Virus record (IMG/VR): IMGVR_UViG_3300048672_000495 | Span: 1-55,126 of that record | DNA: 55,126 nt | Strand: one strand, 5' to 3' | From: a virus | Part shown: piece by piece, positions 6,609 to 13,599 of the stretch | Layout: every line of letters starts with the position of its first letter | How positions within the stretch are numbered: position 1 is the first letter of the stretch | Program-made: the position numbers and the translations under genes | Notes under the pieces: model-generated | Database searches by the model: none | What the model was told of the DNA's origin: nothing | The model's input: the letters and a program-made list of their open reading frames with translations, nothing else

Positions 6609-7438
6609 AGCACTAGTGCCTCAATCTCATTAGTTCCGACATTGTCGGTTTTCCAAAACTTACCAGTCAATGGCTCTGTAACTGTAAGTCCAGCCCAACT
6701 GTGCCGATCTACAGCAAATGCCATAGTATCAATATTGGTTTGGCCGATTACTGTAGTTGGCATACGTACTGGTGTATGTCCACTAAAGATGTGTGACAGT
6801 TTATCATTAAAGAAATCTGTTACTGCATGTTTAGACAGAATCGCTTTGTGTAGAATACCATGTTGCTTACTAACTTCTTTTGCAAAAAGTTCCGCAAACA
6901 TTTCCCTACCCCACAAAAGCCCGTGCCCATCTCTACAAACACGACTAGCAATATCTTTAAAGTTAGTAACTAGACTTTCATCAGTAATAACTTCATCTTC
7001 TTTGCCAAGAATTTCAGCATGAATAACGTGAAATTTCTTTCCATTACTCATATTTACTGTAATTAGCCAAGGGAGTTTCTCTACTATTGGTAGAAGAAGG
7101 TCAACAACATCGTGTTTTTCTTCATCGTTCACAAATTCAAACCAGTTTCCACCGTTTCTGAACCACCAGGCACCAGTAGGTCCACCAGTTAGAAAGTCTT
7201 CCATTAGTTGTTCGTGGTTGCTTTTTACACAGTGAAACCAGGGTTCAAGCAGTAGACTCAAACACCTAAAACTGTGTGGGCCTCTATCAACTAGATCACC
7301 CACCGAAAACATACGATCTTTTTCAAAATCAAATCCTACGTGTCCCATAAACCCAACTAGCAGTTCATGTGATCCGTGTAGGTCCCCACACACAAAGTCT
7401 CTACCTTGAGTGTTTACATCAAACGTTTTTATCTTCAT
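6605..7438 (-). CDS. Lambda-type serine/threonine protein phosphatase
   Basis: 277 residues. Metallophosphatase signatures are in order: GDLHG (18-22), GDLVDRG (47-53), NHE (74-76), a later H in HVIHAE, and FSGHTPV near the C-terminus. This is the PPP/lambda phosphatase family (phage lambda NinI is the model), a metal-dependent cytoplasmic phosphoprotein phosphatase. Overlaps the 36-residue gene downstream by four bases. Confidence 0.9.
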   Translation of the reverse strand: MKIKTFDVNTQGRDFVCGDLHGSHELLVGFMGHVGFDFEKDRMFSVGDLVDRGPHSFRCLSLLLEPWFHCVKSNHEQLMEDFLTGGPTGAWWFRNGGNWFEFVNDEEKHDVVDLLLPIVEKLPWLITVNMSNGKKFHVIHAEILGKEDEVITDESLVTNFKDIASRVCRDGHGLLWGREMFAELFAKEVSKQHGILHKAILSKHAVTDFFNDKLSHIFSGHTPVRMPTTVIGQTNIDTMAFAVDRHSWAGLTVTEPLTGKFWKTDNVGTNEIEALVL

Positions 7439-7529
7439 TATTTGTTTTAGTTAGCCAACAGATTAGCATACATCTTAGTACAAGTACTAAGAGTATCAGT
7501 ATTATTACTGTTATATATGCATAATCCAT
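7419..7529 (-). CDS. Single-pass membrane mini-protein (36 aa)
   Basis: MDYAYITVIILILLVLVLRC followed by a short polar tail. One transmembrane helix. It overlaps the start of the phosphatase gene by 20 bases and begins right after tRNA-Arg(CCT). No clear SD, so it may not be translated. Confidence 0.4.
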   Translation of the reverse strand: MDYAYITVIILILLVLVLRCMLICWLTKTNNEDKNV

Positions 7530-7532
7530 AAT

Positions 7533-7607
7533 TGGTACCACCAGTAGGAGTCGAACCTACGTCATTGGTTTAGGAAACCACAATACTTTCCGTTGTACTA
7601 TGGTGAT
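7533..7607 (-). tRNA. tRNA-Arg (anticodon CCT)
   Basis: Acceptor ATCACCA/TGGTGGT with encoded CCA; D arm GTAC-AACGGAAA-GTAT; anticodon loop TTCCTAA (CCT); T arm GTAGG-TTCGACT-CCTAC. The outermost anticodon pair is a mismatch (G27-A43). Reads AGG, frequent in the AT-rich phage genes. Confidence 0.88.
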
Positions 7608-7611
7608 ATAT

Positions 7612-7686
7612 TGGTCCTGCGTGAAAGAATCGAACTCTCATCTGAGGGGTAGAAACCGACTGTACTTTCCATTGTACTAACGCAAG
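7612..7686 (-). tRNA. tRNA-Arg (anticodon TCT), mismatched anticodon stem
   Basis: Acceptor CTTGCGT/ACGCAGG, encoded CCA, D stem GTAC/GTAC, T arm GAGAG-TTCGATT-CTTTC. The loop TTTCTAC gives TCT, but the anticodon stem GTCGG/CCCTC has two central mismatches (T-T, C-C), so it may be degenerate or need special processing. Tandem with tRNA-Arg(CCT), four bases apart, and very similar in the D arm. Confidence 0.75.
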
Positions 7687-7693
7687 AATTTAT

Positions 7694-8002
7694 TTAGTAA
7701 GGCATGCCAATTATAGGATAGAAAGCAGCGCGCTGAGTAGGATTCATAAAGAATTCCCATTCCTTATGTCCTTCGTCAAACAGTTCTATCGAATTAATAG
7801 ATACGGCTGACTCATCTTCGTATTCTTCATCTTCACATACTGAATCACCATATTCTTGAGAGAATTGCTCACGTTGGGTTTCTTCCATATAGTCTGCGGC
7901 TAGAATCTCAGCCTCTGTTTCGTTCTCAGCCCAAACCACTACATTCATCTGACCACCACACCAATGTGCGTTCTCGTAGTCAATTAGGTAACGTTGTTTC
8001 AT
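7694..8002 (-). CDS. Hypothetical acidic protein
   Basis: 102 residues. Starts MKQRYLIDYENAHWCGGQMN and has a strongly acidic middle (CEDEEYEDES). No family recognised. It is the last gene of a chain of four short genes joined by ATGA overlaps and sits just before the tandem Arg tRNAs. Confidence 0.7.
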   Translation of the reverse strand: MKQRYLIDYENAHWCGGQMNVVVWAENETEAEILAADYMEETQREQFSQEYGDSVCEDEEYEDESAVSINSIELFDEGHKEWEFFMNPTQRAAFYPIIGMPY

Positions 8003-8133
8003 TTGTATTCGTTTGTTAGTATATCGAGTGGAATAACCTTTAATGCTTCTAGATACATCTCTTTATTAAAAAATACTTCGTTCTCCAAATCCTCTAGAAG
8101 TTGTATAATGTAATTAAATGTTGCTGCGTTCAT
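7999..8133 (-). CDS. Small protein, paralog of the adjacent 58-aa protein
   Basis: 44 residues starting MNAATFNYIIQLLEDLENEV. Its first residues match those of the upstream gene product (MNPATFNYTLEATEELLELM), pointing to a tandem duplication. ATGA overlaps with the genes on both sides argue that it is translated. Function unknown. Confidence 0.6.
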   Translation of the reverse strand: MNAATFNYIIQLLEDLENEVFFNKEMYLEALKVIPLDILTNEYK

Positions 8134-8306
8134 ATTTCGTTTTTAAATAGTTTAATTAGCATATCTTTTCTATAATCTACTGGCATAGATGCATAAAGTG
8201 CTGAGCATCTAATAGCCTGTTCTTTGCTAAGCTCACCTTTTATGTTCATGAGCTCAAGAAGTTCTTCAGTAGCTTCAAGTGTATAATTAAATGTTGCGGG
8301 ATTCAT
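8130..8306 (-). CDS. Small protein, paralog of the adjacent 44-aa protein
   Basis: 58 residues, MNPATFNYTLEATEELLELM followed by a helical tail (LSKEQAIRCSALYASMP). Overlaps both neighbours by four bases. Shares the MNxATFNY start with the next gene downstream. No known family. Confidence 0.6.
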   Translation of the reverse strand: MNPATFNYTLEATEELLELMNIKGELSKEQAIRCSALYASMPVDYRKDMLIKLFKNEI

Positions 8307-8461
8307 GTGTTACTCCAAATCTGTCCAATAATAAAACTACTTGCTAAAAATACCCAATATTCAAGGCTAAATATAGCGACTGGATGTAGTATTTGAAGTG
8401 TTGAAGTAAGTATTGCTGTTGAAAAGATTATTTTTGGTCCTTTTAGTGTTTCTGGTTTCAT
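8303..8461 (-). CDS. Membrane mini-protein (52 aa)
   Basis: Two hydrophobic stretches (ILTSTLQILHPVAIF and EYWVFLASSFIIGQIW) in 52 residues suggest a small hairpin membrane protein. First gene of the ATGA-linked chain running down to 7694; begins eight bases after tRNA-Arg(ACG). Confidence 0.55.
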   Translation of the reverse strand: MKPETLKGPKIIFSTAILTSTLQILHPVAIFSLEYWVFLASSFIIGQIWSNT

Positions 8462-8468
8462 TTTATTT

Positions 8469-8543
8469 TGGTAGCTCCTGAAGGAATCGAACCCTCATCG
8501 CCAAGTTCGTAGCCTGGTGCATTCTCCGTTATACGAAGGAGCC
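8469..8543 (-). tRNA. tRNA-Arg (anticodon ACG)
   Basis: Fully canonical: acceptor GGCTCCT/AGGAGCT with CCA, D arm GTAT-AACGGAGA-ATGC, anticodon stem CCAGG/CTTGG with loop CTACGAA (ACG, A34 probably converted to inosine), T arm GAGGG-TTCGATT-CCTTC. Third arginine tRNA in 1.1 kb. Confidence 0.95.
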
Positions 8544-8548
8544 ATTGT

Positions 8549-8677
8549 TTAGTTAAAATGTTTTCCTGCCCAAAAATGTCCAATAATTGGCATATTAAAC
8601 TTCATATTGAACCAAATATCTCTATTTTTATAATCGAACTGGAATTTTTTAAAGTAATTTCTCTTTTGTTTCTTCAT
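8549..8677 (-). CDS. Small basic aromatic protein (42 aa)
   Basis: Starts MKKQKRNYFKKFQFDYKNRD and continues with aromatic residues (DIWFNMKFNM). The ATG lies one base after the stop of the upstream zinc-finger-like gene, supporting translation by coupling. No family recognised. Confidence 0.5.
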   Translation of the reverse strand: MKKQKRNYFKKFQFDYKNRDIWFNMKFNMPIIGHFWAGKHFN

Positions 8678-8678
8678 T

Positions 8679-8879
8679 TTAAGGTCCGTAAGCATCTAGA
8701 CAATACTTACAAATATCAAGTCCGTCTAAATCTTTATGCATTGACTTTTGCCATAGACCACAACAATTACATTGTTTGAGGTTAATTTCCAAGTCAGAAG
8801 TAAATTCTATCACACATTCACTACAACCTTCAAGTACAGTTTTTCTAGTGTTAAGTAGGGCTGACTCTAACGGTTTCAA
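8679..8879 (-). CDS. Small Cys-cluster (zinc-ribbon-like) protein, TTG start
   Basis: 66 residues. CNCCGLWQ and CKYC in the second half form a likely four-Cys zinc site. The start is TTG overlapping the upstream stop (TTGA) with a strong SD (GAGGAAAAAGG) before it. A regulatory or nucleic-acid-binding role is a guess. Confidence 0.65.
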   Translation of the reverse strand: MKPLESALLNTRKTVLEGCSECVIEFTSDLEINLKQCNCCGLWQKSMHKDLDGLDICKYCLDAYGP

Positions 8880-9574
8880 CCTTTTTCCTCACGTTGCTCT
8901 AATTCTAATACTGCTAACAGATTCCAAATCATTTGAGCAAGATGCTTAGTATAAATACCATTTGGGCCATCATCATATACTTTACCAGATCCTAGCTGAA
9001 GCATATGCCTACCAAATGCATCCATATATCTATCTTTACCATCTGGTACAGTTAACCAACCATGCGCGGTATATTTCTTAGCTCCAGTAGTACCAACCTT
9101 AGCAACTTCTTCTAAAGCATTACTAAAATCACCTAGTACCAACCATGGACGCAACTTACCAGCATCAGCCTTCGATCCTGCTTCATTCAATGATTTGCCA
9201 TTAGGATCAGTCTCAATATATGTAATATTTTTAGGATCGTACGGAGTATGTGTTATAGTTGCACTACTAGCTTTAGGGTTATCAAGATGTATAACTCTTA
9301 CATAATTAGATCCTATAACTCCACCACAACTCATACTTGCAAGTTCTTCTGCAAATAATGGCTCAGCTACTTTTACTGGCTCAGGAAATGGCCATACAGC
9401 AGATTTACTCGCTTCTATTTCCTCATCAGGATAAGGCCAGGCCCAGTTATTTTCTGGTTTGCTAGTTGGGAAGGGCCATGGAAGTGAGGACTCATCCATA
9501 ATCGTAGGACGCACTACTTCTTTCTTACTAAATGCTTTTTTCCACAGTTGTTTTGCTTGAAAATCTTTTTTCAT
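8876..9574 (-). CDS. DUF5664-type dATP/dGTP diphosphohydrolase-like protein with WPFP-repeat N-terminus
   Basis: 232 residues. The C-terminal domain (about 137-228; KADAGKLRPWLVLGDFSNAL, GAKKYTAHGW, DRYMDAFGRHMLQL, KHLAQMIWNLLAVLELE) matches the all-alpha MazG-related DUF5664 family, whose described members (MazZ) hydrolyse purine deoxynucleoside triphosphates in phages with modified or substituted bases. The N-terminal ~70 residues are different: SLPWPFP, NWAWPYP and AVWPFP repeat a Trp-Pro motif, perhaps a docking tail. Substrate cannot be told from sequence. Confidence 0.78.
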   Translation of the reverse strand: MKKDFQAKQLWKKAFSKKEVVRPTIMDESSLPWPFPTSKPENNWAWPYPDEEIEASKSAVWPFPEPVKVAEPLFAEELASMSCGGVIGSNYVRVIHLDNPKASSATITHTPYDPKNITYIETDPNGKSLNEAGSKADAGKLRPWLVLGDFSNALEEVAKVGTTGAKKYTAHGWLTVPDGKDRYMDAFGRHMLQLGSGKVYDDGPNGIYTKHLAQMIWNLLAVLELEQREEKG

Positions 9575-9938
9575 GTCTTTCTTTTTATTTTAGAGAATCA
9601 GTATAGCTATCAAAATAATAACTATAATGATTCCCCCTAGATTGGGGGAATCCAGTAGGCATTGCACCCACCTTTACAGACCATAATTATCAGAATATAC
9701 TGAATTATGATCTACGACTAATGCCACCAGAATGGACTTCTATAGTCTACATGCTATAACGTTCAGGGATTCTAGTCCCCAATCATTTCCAATAGCATTA
9801 GAATTATTGGGTTGGTTCTTGGGTTTTTCTCCCGGTACGCGGTCAATATCCATAACACCGCATTTGAATATTATAGCACTTCGGGACTGTGAAATCAAAT
9901 GCAAATTTTTGAGGGTTGGCGCAGGCGAAAATATTCAC
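9575..9938. other. Intergenic divergence region with hairpins
   Basis: Separates the minus-strand accessory block from the plus-strand operon. Contains a perfect 9-bp hairpin GATTCCCCC/GGGGGAATC (9629-9637 with 9644-9652), possibly an operator or minus-strand leader, and a quasi-palindrome CATAATT/AATTATG around 9683-9711. No credible gene and no clear minus-strand -35/-10 pair was found for the 9574 gene. Confidence 0.5.
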
Positions 9939-9967
9939 TTGATTTTTTACCTCATTTAGCTTATAAT
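9939..9967 (+). promoter_or_regulatory. Sigma-70 promoter of the 9.99-13.56 kb operon
   Basis: TTGATT (9939-9944), 17-bp spacer, TATAAT (9962-9967), followed 25 bases later by an SD (GGAG) and the first gene. Confidence 0.85.
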
Positions 9968-9991
9968 ATACAACGACTGGAGATTTTATAG

Positions 9992-10276
9992 ATGAATAAT
10001 TTAATCAAAGAGTTGTCTACCCCACGACATACTAAAGATGGGACTCTTGTAGGTCCCACTAATTTAGATCGCAGAGCAGCCAATGCTATTAAGCAATTAA
10101 TGCTGGTTAATATTACGAATGATCTTGTGGTAAAGACTCTTACTAAGCAAAATCAAGAAATGCTTAGTGAACTTGAGGAATACCATAATGATAAAAATAC
10201 TACTACTAGTGATATTATTAGTATCGACGAGACCAATGCTGTCACAGACTCTACCCAACTCACCTTATTTGACTAA
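9992..10276 (+). CDS. Hypothetical protein, operon leader gene
   Basis: 94 residues. Begins MNNLIKELSTPRHTKDGTLV, has a helical middle (RRAANAIKQLMLVN) and ends in an acidic/Thr-rich tail LTLFD. SD GGAG precedes the ATG. Its 3' end overlaps the next gene by ~90 bases in another frame. Function unknown. Confidence 0.7.
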   Translation: MNNLIKELSTPRHTKDGTLVGPTNLDRRAANAIKQLMLVNITNDLVVKTLTKQNQEMLSELEEYHNDKNTTTSDIISIDETNAVTDSTQLTLFD

Positions 10277-10616
10277 AGACATTAAGTGTTTAGTTGATAC
10301 GGTTTATTATGAGGCAAGAGGTGAATCATTTAAAGGTCAAGTATTAGTTGCTAAAACAATACTCAACAGAGTATCTAATAAATATTATCCAAATACAGTT
10401 TGTGATGTTGTATATCAACCATACCAGTATTCATGGACACAAACAAAACAACAAGAACCACATCCAATTCTCTGGTACAGAGCACTTGATGCGGCTTATG
10501 CAGCACTCAGCTATAATTCTAAGGTAATGTACTTTCATACCAAAGATATTTCACCCGACTGGGCCCAATCAAAACAATTCCTTCTAGCTGAAGGTAACCA
10601 CATATTTTACAAATGA
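10188..10616 (+). CDS. SleB-like cell wall hydrolase (endolysin candidate)
   Basis: 142 residues from the ATG at 10188, which has the SD GAGGAA before it; seven codons shorter than the maximal frame. N-terminal signal or signal-anchor MIKILLLVILLVSTRPM. Core CLVDTVYYEARGES, GQVLVAKTILNRV, YPNTVCDVVYQP and YSWTQ match the SleB/Hydrolase_2 family of peptidoglycan hydrolases, with Glu in YYEARGE the likely catalytic residue. It should cut host peptidoglycan after export. It starts inside the upstream gene. Confidence 0.85.
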   Translation: MIKILLLVILLVSTRPMLSQTLPNSPYLTKDIKCLVDTVYYEARGESFKGQVLVAKTILNRVSNKYYPNTVCDVVYQPYQYSWTQTKQQEPHPILWYRALDAAYAALSYNSKVMYFHTKDISPDWAQSKQFLLAEGNHIFYK

Positions 10617-10858
10617 AATCCTGCCAAAATTGCATTTATTTTAAGTTAGATGTTGCATCTAAGTACTATGGTGGATATGCACCTAGTCCGCATATTTGTA
10701 TGCATGAAGCTGCTAGATATATTTCACAAAGTATTATTTATGAAGAAGTGTTAAACTATACTTGTGAAGGTATGCGTCAAAAACACGGCGATTGTGGACC
10801 AGAAGCAAAACTATTTAAACCAAAACTTTTTTATAAACTAAAAACCCTATTATCATGA
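10613..10858 (+). CDS. Small Cys-containing protein
   Basis: 81 residues. CQNC near the start, HICMHE in the middle, and later CEG and DCG look like a zinc-binding fold of about 55 residues. ATGA overlaps with both neighbours. Family not recognised. Confidence 0.7.
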   Translation: MKSCQNCIYFKLDVASKYYGGYAPSPHICMHEAARYISQSIIYEEVLNYTCEGMRQKHGDCGPEAKLFKPKLFYKLKTLLS

Positions 10859-11628
10859 GAATCCTACTTTATAGTGATCTCCATACTGAATTTTGGAGAA
10901 AAGAAGCCGAATTGAAGCCCCTGCTTCAGCTTGGCAAGGCTTGTGTAACCGACTCTGTGCGTTGCGACGTTGTTGTGCTCGCAGGAGATATCGCGTCTGG
11001 TCGTACCAATACTAAGAAAGTTCTGAAGCAGTTTGCCAATGCATATGCACACGTTGTGTATGTGCCAGGTAATCACGAATATTATGGTTCTGATATTGCT
11101 ACTTTTGATGATATTGGTGAACTTCCTAGTAACGTTTACCTTCTTAATCCGGGTAAAATGAGTATTAGTGACCGTGATGGTGATATTGTTACCTTCATTG
11201 GGGCTACTCTGTGGACTAATTTTCATTATGATGTAGTTGCTGAAATGGCAGCCAAGGATATGATTACTGACTTTAGGCTTATTAAAAACTTTAAGCCTAC
11301 TCACGCAATTGAACTGTATCGTAAACATATCGACTACATTAAGCATATGTATGAAACCACTCCTGGTAAAAAGGTAATTGTTACCCACTTCCTTCCAGCC
11401 TATGAATGCATTTCTAGAAGGTTTAGGGATGGTAATCTACTTAATAAGTATTTTGCTAACGAACTAGATAACTGGATTGCTAATCTAAGCAATACTACTT
11501 GGCTATTTGGCCATACTCATGATTCTATGGATCTCACTCTAGGTGATACTCGTCTAGTATGTAATCCGTATGGATATATGGGTAGTGAAACTAACCGTGA
11601 ATTTACTGATAAGGTAATTGTTGTATGA
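10855..11628 (+). CDS. Calcineurin-like metallophosphoesterase
   Basis: 257 residues with the full motif set: SDLHTE (7-12), AGDIASG, GNHEYYG, THFLPAYEC and FGHTHDS, which bind two metals. Family members hydrolyse phosphodiesters or monoesters (nucleotides, nucleic-acid ends); the phage substrate is unknown. A second phosphatase-fold enzyme, distinct from the lambda-type one at 6605. Overlaps both neighbours by four bases. Confidence 0.88.
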   Translation: MRILLYSDLHTEFWRKEAELKPLLQLGKACVTDSVRCDVVVLAGDIASGRTNTKKVLKQFANAYAHVVYVPGNHEYYGSDIATFDDIGELPSNVYLLNPGKMSISDRDGDIVTFIGATLWTNFHYDVVAEMAAKDMITDFRLIKNFKPTHAIELYRKHIDYIKHMYETTPGKKVIVTHFLPAYECISRRFRDGNLLNKYFANELDNWIANLSNTTWLFGHTHDSMDLTLGDTRLVCNPYGYMGSETNREFTDKVIVV

Positions 11629-11810
11629 AGTATAATATTATTTTTCCAATATTTGCAGCACTGTTTACAATATTTACTGCATGGGCGGGTGGATTTGAGT
11701 TTCAGCGTGGTTATAATGCTGGAGTATTATGTGCAGTAACACTTGTAGTAAGTATTGTTACATATCTTATTGGTACAATATGTGATTATGAGGGAGATCA
11801 TGCACCATGA
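11625..11810 (+). CDS. Small two-helix membrane protein
   Basis: 61 residues: hydrophobic IIFPIFAALFTIFTAWAGG and VLCAVTLVVSIVTYLIGTI separated by a short polar turn (FEFQRGYN). Overlaps the phosphoesterase stop (ATGA). Could be holin-like given the upstream hydrolase, but size and topology alone do not prove it. Confidence 0.65.
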   Translation: MKYNIIFPIFAALFTIFTAWAGGFEFQRGYNAGVLCAVTLVVSIVTYLIGTICDYEGDHAP

Positions 11811-12295
11811 CCACACCACTAGAACTACTTAAACGTATCCGCCAATGGGACCACCTTGATGGAGCAGGCGACGGCCCGTTCTGGAAGAAGCAAATAGACG
11901 AATGTCTCGCAGCGCATGAAGCGCAAGCTTCAATACCAGATGAGACGATTATTGCCTACGCAATAGCGTTTGATGGGTTTCTACATGCTGATGGAAGGTT
12001 TGATTTCCCTAATACTAAACGTCTAACCCAGTTTTTCCGTGCTGTTACATCTCATAATAAACCCCCTATGCAAGTTAAAGATTTTCCATCTGTTAAAGAA
12101 GCTAAAAAATTAGCCCAACATCAATTAAAATTCTATAATGAAATGATGGGTAAAAAGAAAATAGCTACTCAAAAATCTACTGCTAAAACCTACGCAGATC
12201 AAGAACTAATTAAACAAATGCAACCATTCTACGAAGCGTTCATGCCACCAGAAGACATTCAACAACTTATGGACCACAGTGATGGACGAAACTAA
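11807..12295 (+). CDS. Hypothetical protein
   Basis: 162 residues. The N-terminus TPLELLKRIRQWDHLDGAGD is of a type repeatedly seen in phage accessory proteins (short helix, DGAGD turn, then WKKQIDECLAAHE). The C-terminal half is Lys/Gln rich. The first ~150 bases are more G+C-rich than the rest, possibly a separate module. No function assigned. Confidence 0.65.
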   Translation: MTTPLELLKRIRQWDHLDGAGDGPFWKKQIDECLAAHEAQASIPDETIIAYAIAFDGFLHADGRFDFPNTKRLTQFFRAVTSHNKPPMQVKDFPSVKEAKKLAQHQLKFYNEMMGKKKIATQKSTAKTYADQELIKQMQPFYEAFMPPEDIQQLMDHSDGRN

Positions 12296-12446
12296 ACTAT
12301 CATTTCTAGACTACCTTAGGCTAATATTTAGTCTTAGAACCCAGTGTGCAGCAGAGCTTCCACTAGGAGATAATAGCTGCTTTTATTGTGTGCGTACTAA
12401 ATTTCATTTTGGTAAGCATCAAACCTTTCATGGAGATAAATTCTAA
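12282..12446 (+). CDS. Small protein (54 aa)
   Basis: MDETKLSFLDYLRLIFSLRT then a CxxC pair (CFYC) and a His-rich tail. Overlaps the upstream gene by 14 bases; its TAA shares an A with the next ATG. A zinc site is possible. Confidence 0.55.
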   Translation: MDETKLSFLDYLRLIFSLRTQCAAELPLGDNSCFYCVRTKFHFGKHQTFHGDKF

Positions 12447-12691
12447 TGCAAAAACTCCTGTGCAAAACTAAGGGATGCTCACGCCCAGCCCTATTCCAGA
12501 AAACTCATTGTACTATTCATGATTACTATGAGCCGGACCAATTTACTAATGAAGCTATGCGTAACTTCAGTTCCCCTATTATTCTTTCTGATCTAATCAA
12601 TAAAGTATTCGAGGCGGACAACATTACACCAAGCTTTGAATCCGGTTCTGGTGGTGATTTTGGAGGAGGAGGAGCAAGTGGTGACTACTGA
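12446..12691 (+). CDS. Small zinc-site-like protein with Gly-rich tail
   Basis: 81 residues. CKTKGCSRPALFQKTHCTIH forms a C-x4-C-x9-C-x2-H pattern near the N-terminus, suggestive of zinc binding; the tail is GSGGDFGGGGASGDY, flexible and low complexity. Starts on the stop of the previous gene. Confidence 0.65.
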   Translation: MQKLLCKTKGCSRPALFQKTHCTIHDYYEPDQFTNEAMRNFSSPIILSDLINKVFEADNITPSFESGSGGDFGGGGASGDY

Positions 12692-12944
12692 TAGCTATAT
12701 TGCTAAAGCATCTCATATACTATTTCTAGCCGATACTATTTCTAGGAAAGATAGAGAACGAGACATTCCTACAGGTCAGCTCTGGAAGGACATTACTCAC
12801 TCGCACTGGCAAGCAGCTAGGCAAGAGCTTGTGGACTATGTTACCAAAGCTCTCATAGATGAATATGAAAAAGGTCTCAAAAACGGACTAGAAGAAGGTC
12901 TAAAAGACCTATTAAAACTACATGAACATAACAAACATAATTGA
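12681..12944 (+). CDS. Hypothetical helical protein, GTG start
   Basis: 87 residues from a GTG at 12681, preceded by a strong GGAGGAGGAG SD. This is preferred to an ATG 45 bases upstream, which would give an unusual VVILEEEEQ leader. Sequence SYIAKASHILFLADTISRKD suggests a compact helical protein. Overlaps the upstream gene slightly. Function unknown. Confidence 0.55.
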   Translation: MTTDSYIAKASHILFLADTISRKDRERDIPTGQLWKDITHSHWQAARQELVDYVTKALIDEYEKGLKNGLEEGLKDLLKLHEHNKHN

Positions 12945-13158
12945 GCGTAAGTTCGTTAATGAAACATGGGCCGAGCTTCATCAAAAGAAGCTCGGCCTTT
13001 TTTCTACAACTGACCGAATTAGGTCTAAGAATATTACTACATTTGATCCTAACTCGAACAAATACACTACGCACGTTCAATGGTCCTATGTAGAAACTGG
13101 CAAGCCACTTAACAAAAAGCTAAATGAGGAAGTAAATGACTATTTCAAAAATAAATGA
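12922..13158 (+). CDS. Hypothetical protein
   Basis: 78 residues, MNITNIIERKFVNETWAELH then a beta-like middle (YTTHVQWSYVETG). A perfect inverted repeat (CCGAGCTTC / GAAGCTCGG, around 12971-12994) followed by a run of T lies inside the gene and looks like an intragenic terminator or attenuator. Overlaps both neighbours. Confidence 0.6.
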   Translation: MNITNIIERKFVNETWAELHQKKLGLFSTTDRIRSKNITTFDPNSNKYTTHVQWSYVETGKPLNKKLNEEVNDYFKNK

Positions 13159-13312
13159 TGAGATGATAGATGGTATCATTATGAAACATCTAGGATATCT
13201 ACGTCCAGGTTCTGTGAGAATGTATAGGGATATAGTAATCGAATGCATTGCTGAAATCAATAAAGACGTTACTAAAATGATTAGAGAGATAGTAGCAGAT
13301 GAACTAGATTAA
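13136..13312 (+). CDS. Small helical protein (58 aa)
   Basis: Starts at an ATG with SD GAGGAAG inside the previous gene. MTISKINDEMIDGIIMKHLG then an amphipathic helix to the end (IECIAEINKDVTKMIREIV). No known family. Confidence 0.55.
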   Translation: MTISKINDEMIDGIIMKHLGYLRPGSVRMYRDIVIECIAEINKDVTKMIREIVADELD

Positions 13313-13323
13313 AGGGATAGACC

Positions 13324-13563
13324 ATGAAGATTACAAATTACAGAAATGAGGTCACTAAAGATGGCTTAGTGATAGCAGACGTTGATGTTACCAATTTCTT
13401 TAGCACTAAAACTAGGCAAATCTTTGCGAGTACTAGCCTAAAATTGCCGTCAGAAACCTGGTATTTCGTAGACAGTGGAGACAAGGTACTAGCATATGTC
13501 CCAGCATTACGGAACGCACATAGAGCAAGAATAATCTTAAGTGAAAGTGCTACGAAAAAATAG
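13324..13563 (+). CDS. Hypothetical protein, last gene before the 13.6 kb RNA
   Basis: 79 residues; SD AAAGGG before the ATG. Mixed alpha/beta pattern (VIADVDVTNFFSTK, TWYFVDSGDKVLAYVP). Followed by a promoter and a structured non-coding tract rather than a terminator. Function unknown. Confidence 0.65.
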   Translation: MKITNYRNEVTKDGLVIADVDVTNFFSTKTRQIFASTSLKLPSETWYFVDSGDKVLAYVPALRNAHRARIILSESATKK

Positions 13564-13565
13564 GC

Positions 13566-13594
13566 TTGTAATTGTTAAAAAAGTGTGTTACAAT
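13566..13594 (+). promoter_or_regulatory. Sigma-70 promoter of the 13.6 kb structured RNA
   Basis: TTGTAA (13566-13571), 17-bp spacer, TACAAT (13589-13594), starting three bases after the upstream stop codon. It feeds a 400-base non-coding tract. Confidence 0.6.
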
Positions 13595-13599
13595 AATGT

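Noticed and set aside
9732-9959. Plus-strand open frame upstream of the 9939 promoter
   Set aside because: No SD and it ends over the promoter; likely chance.
10864-11388. 174-codon antisense frame in the metallophosphoesterase gene
   Set aside because: Fully inside a gene with all catalytic motifs; no initiation signal.
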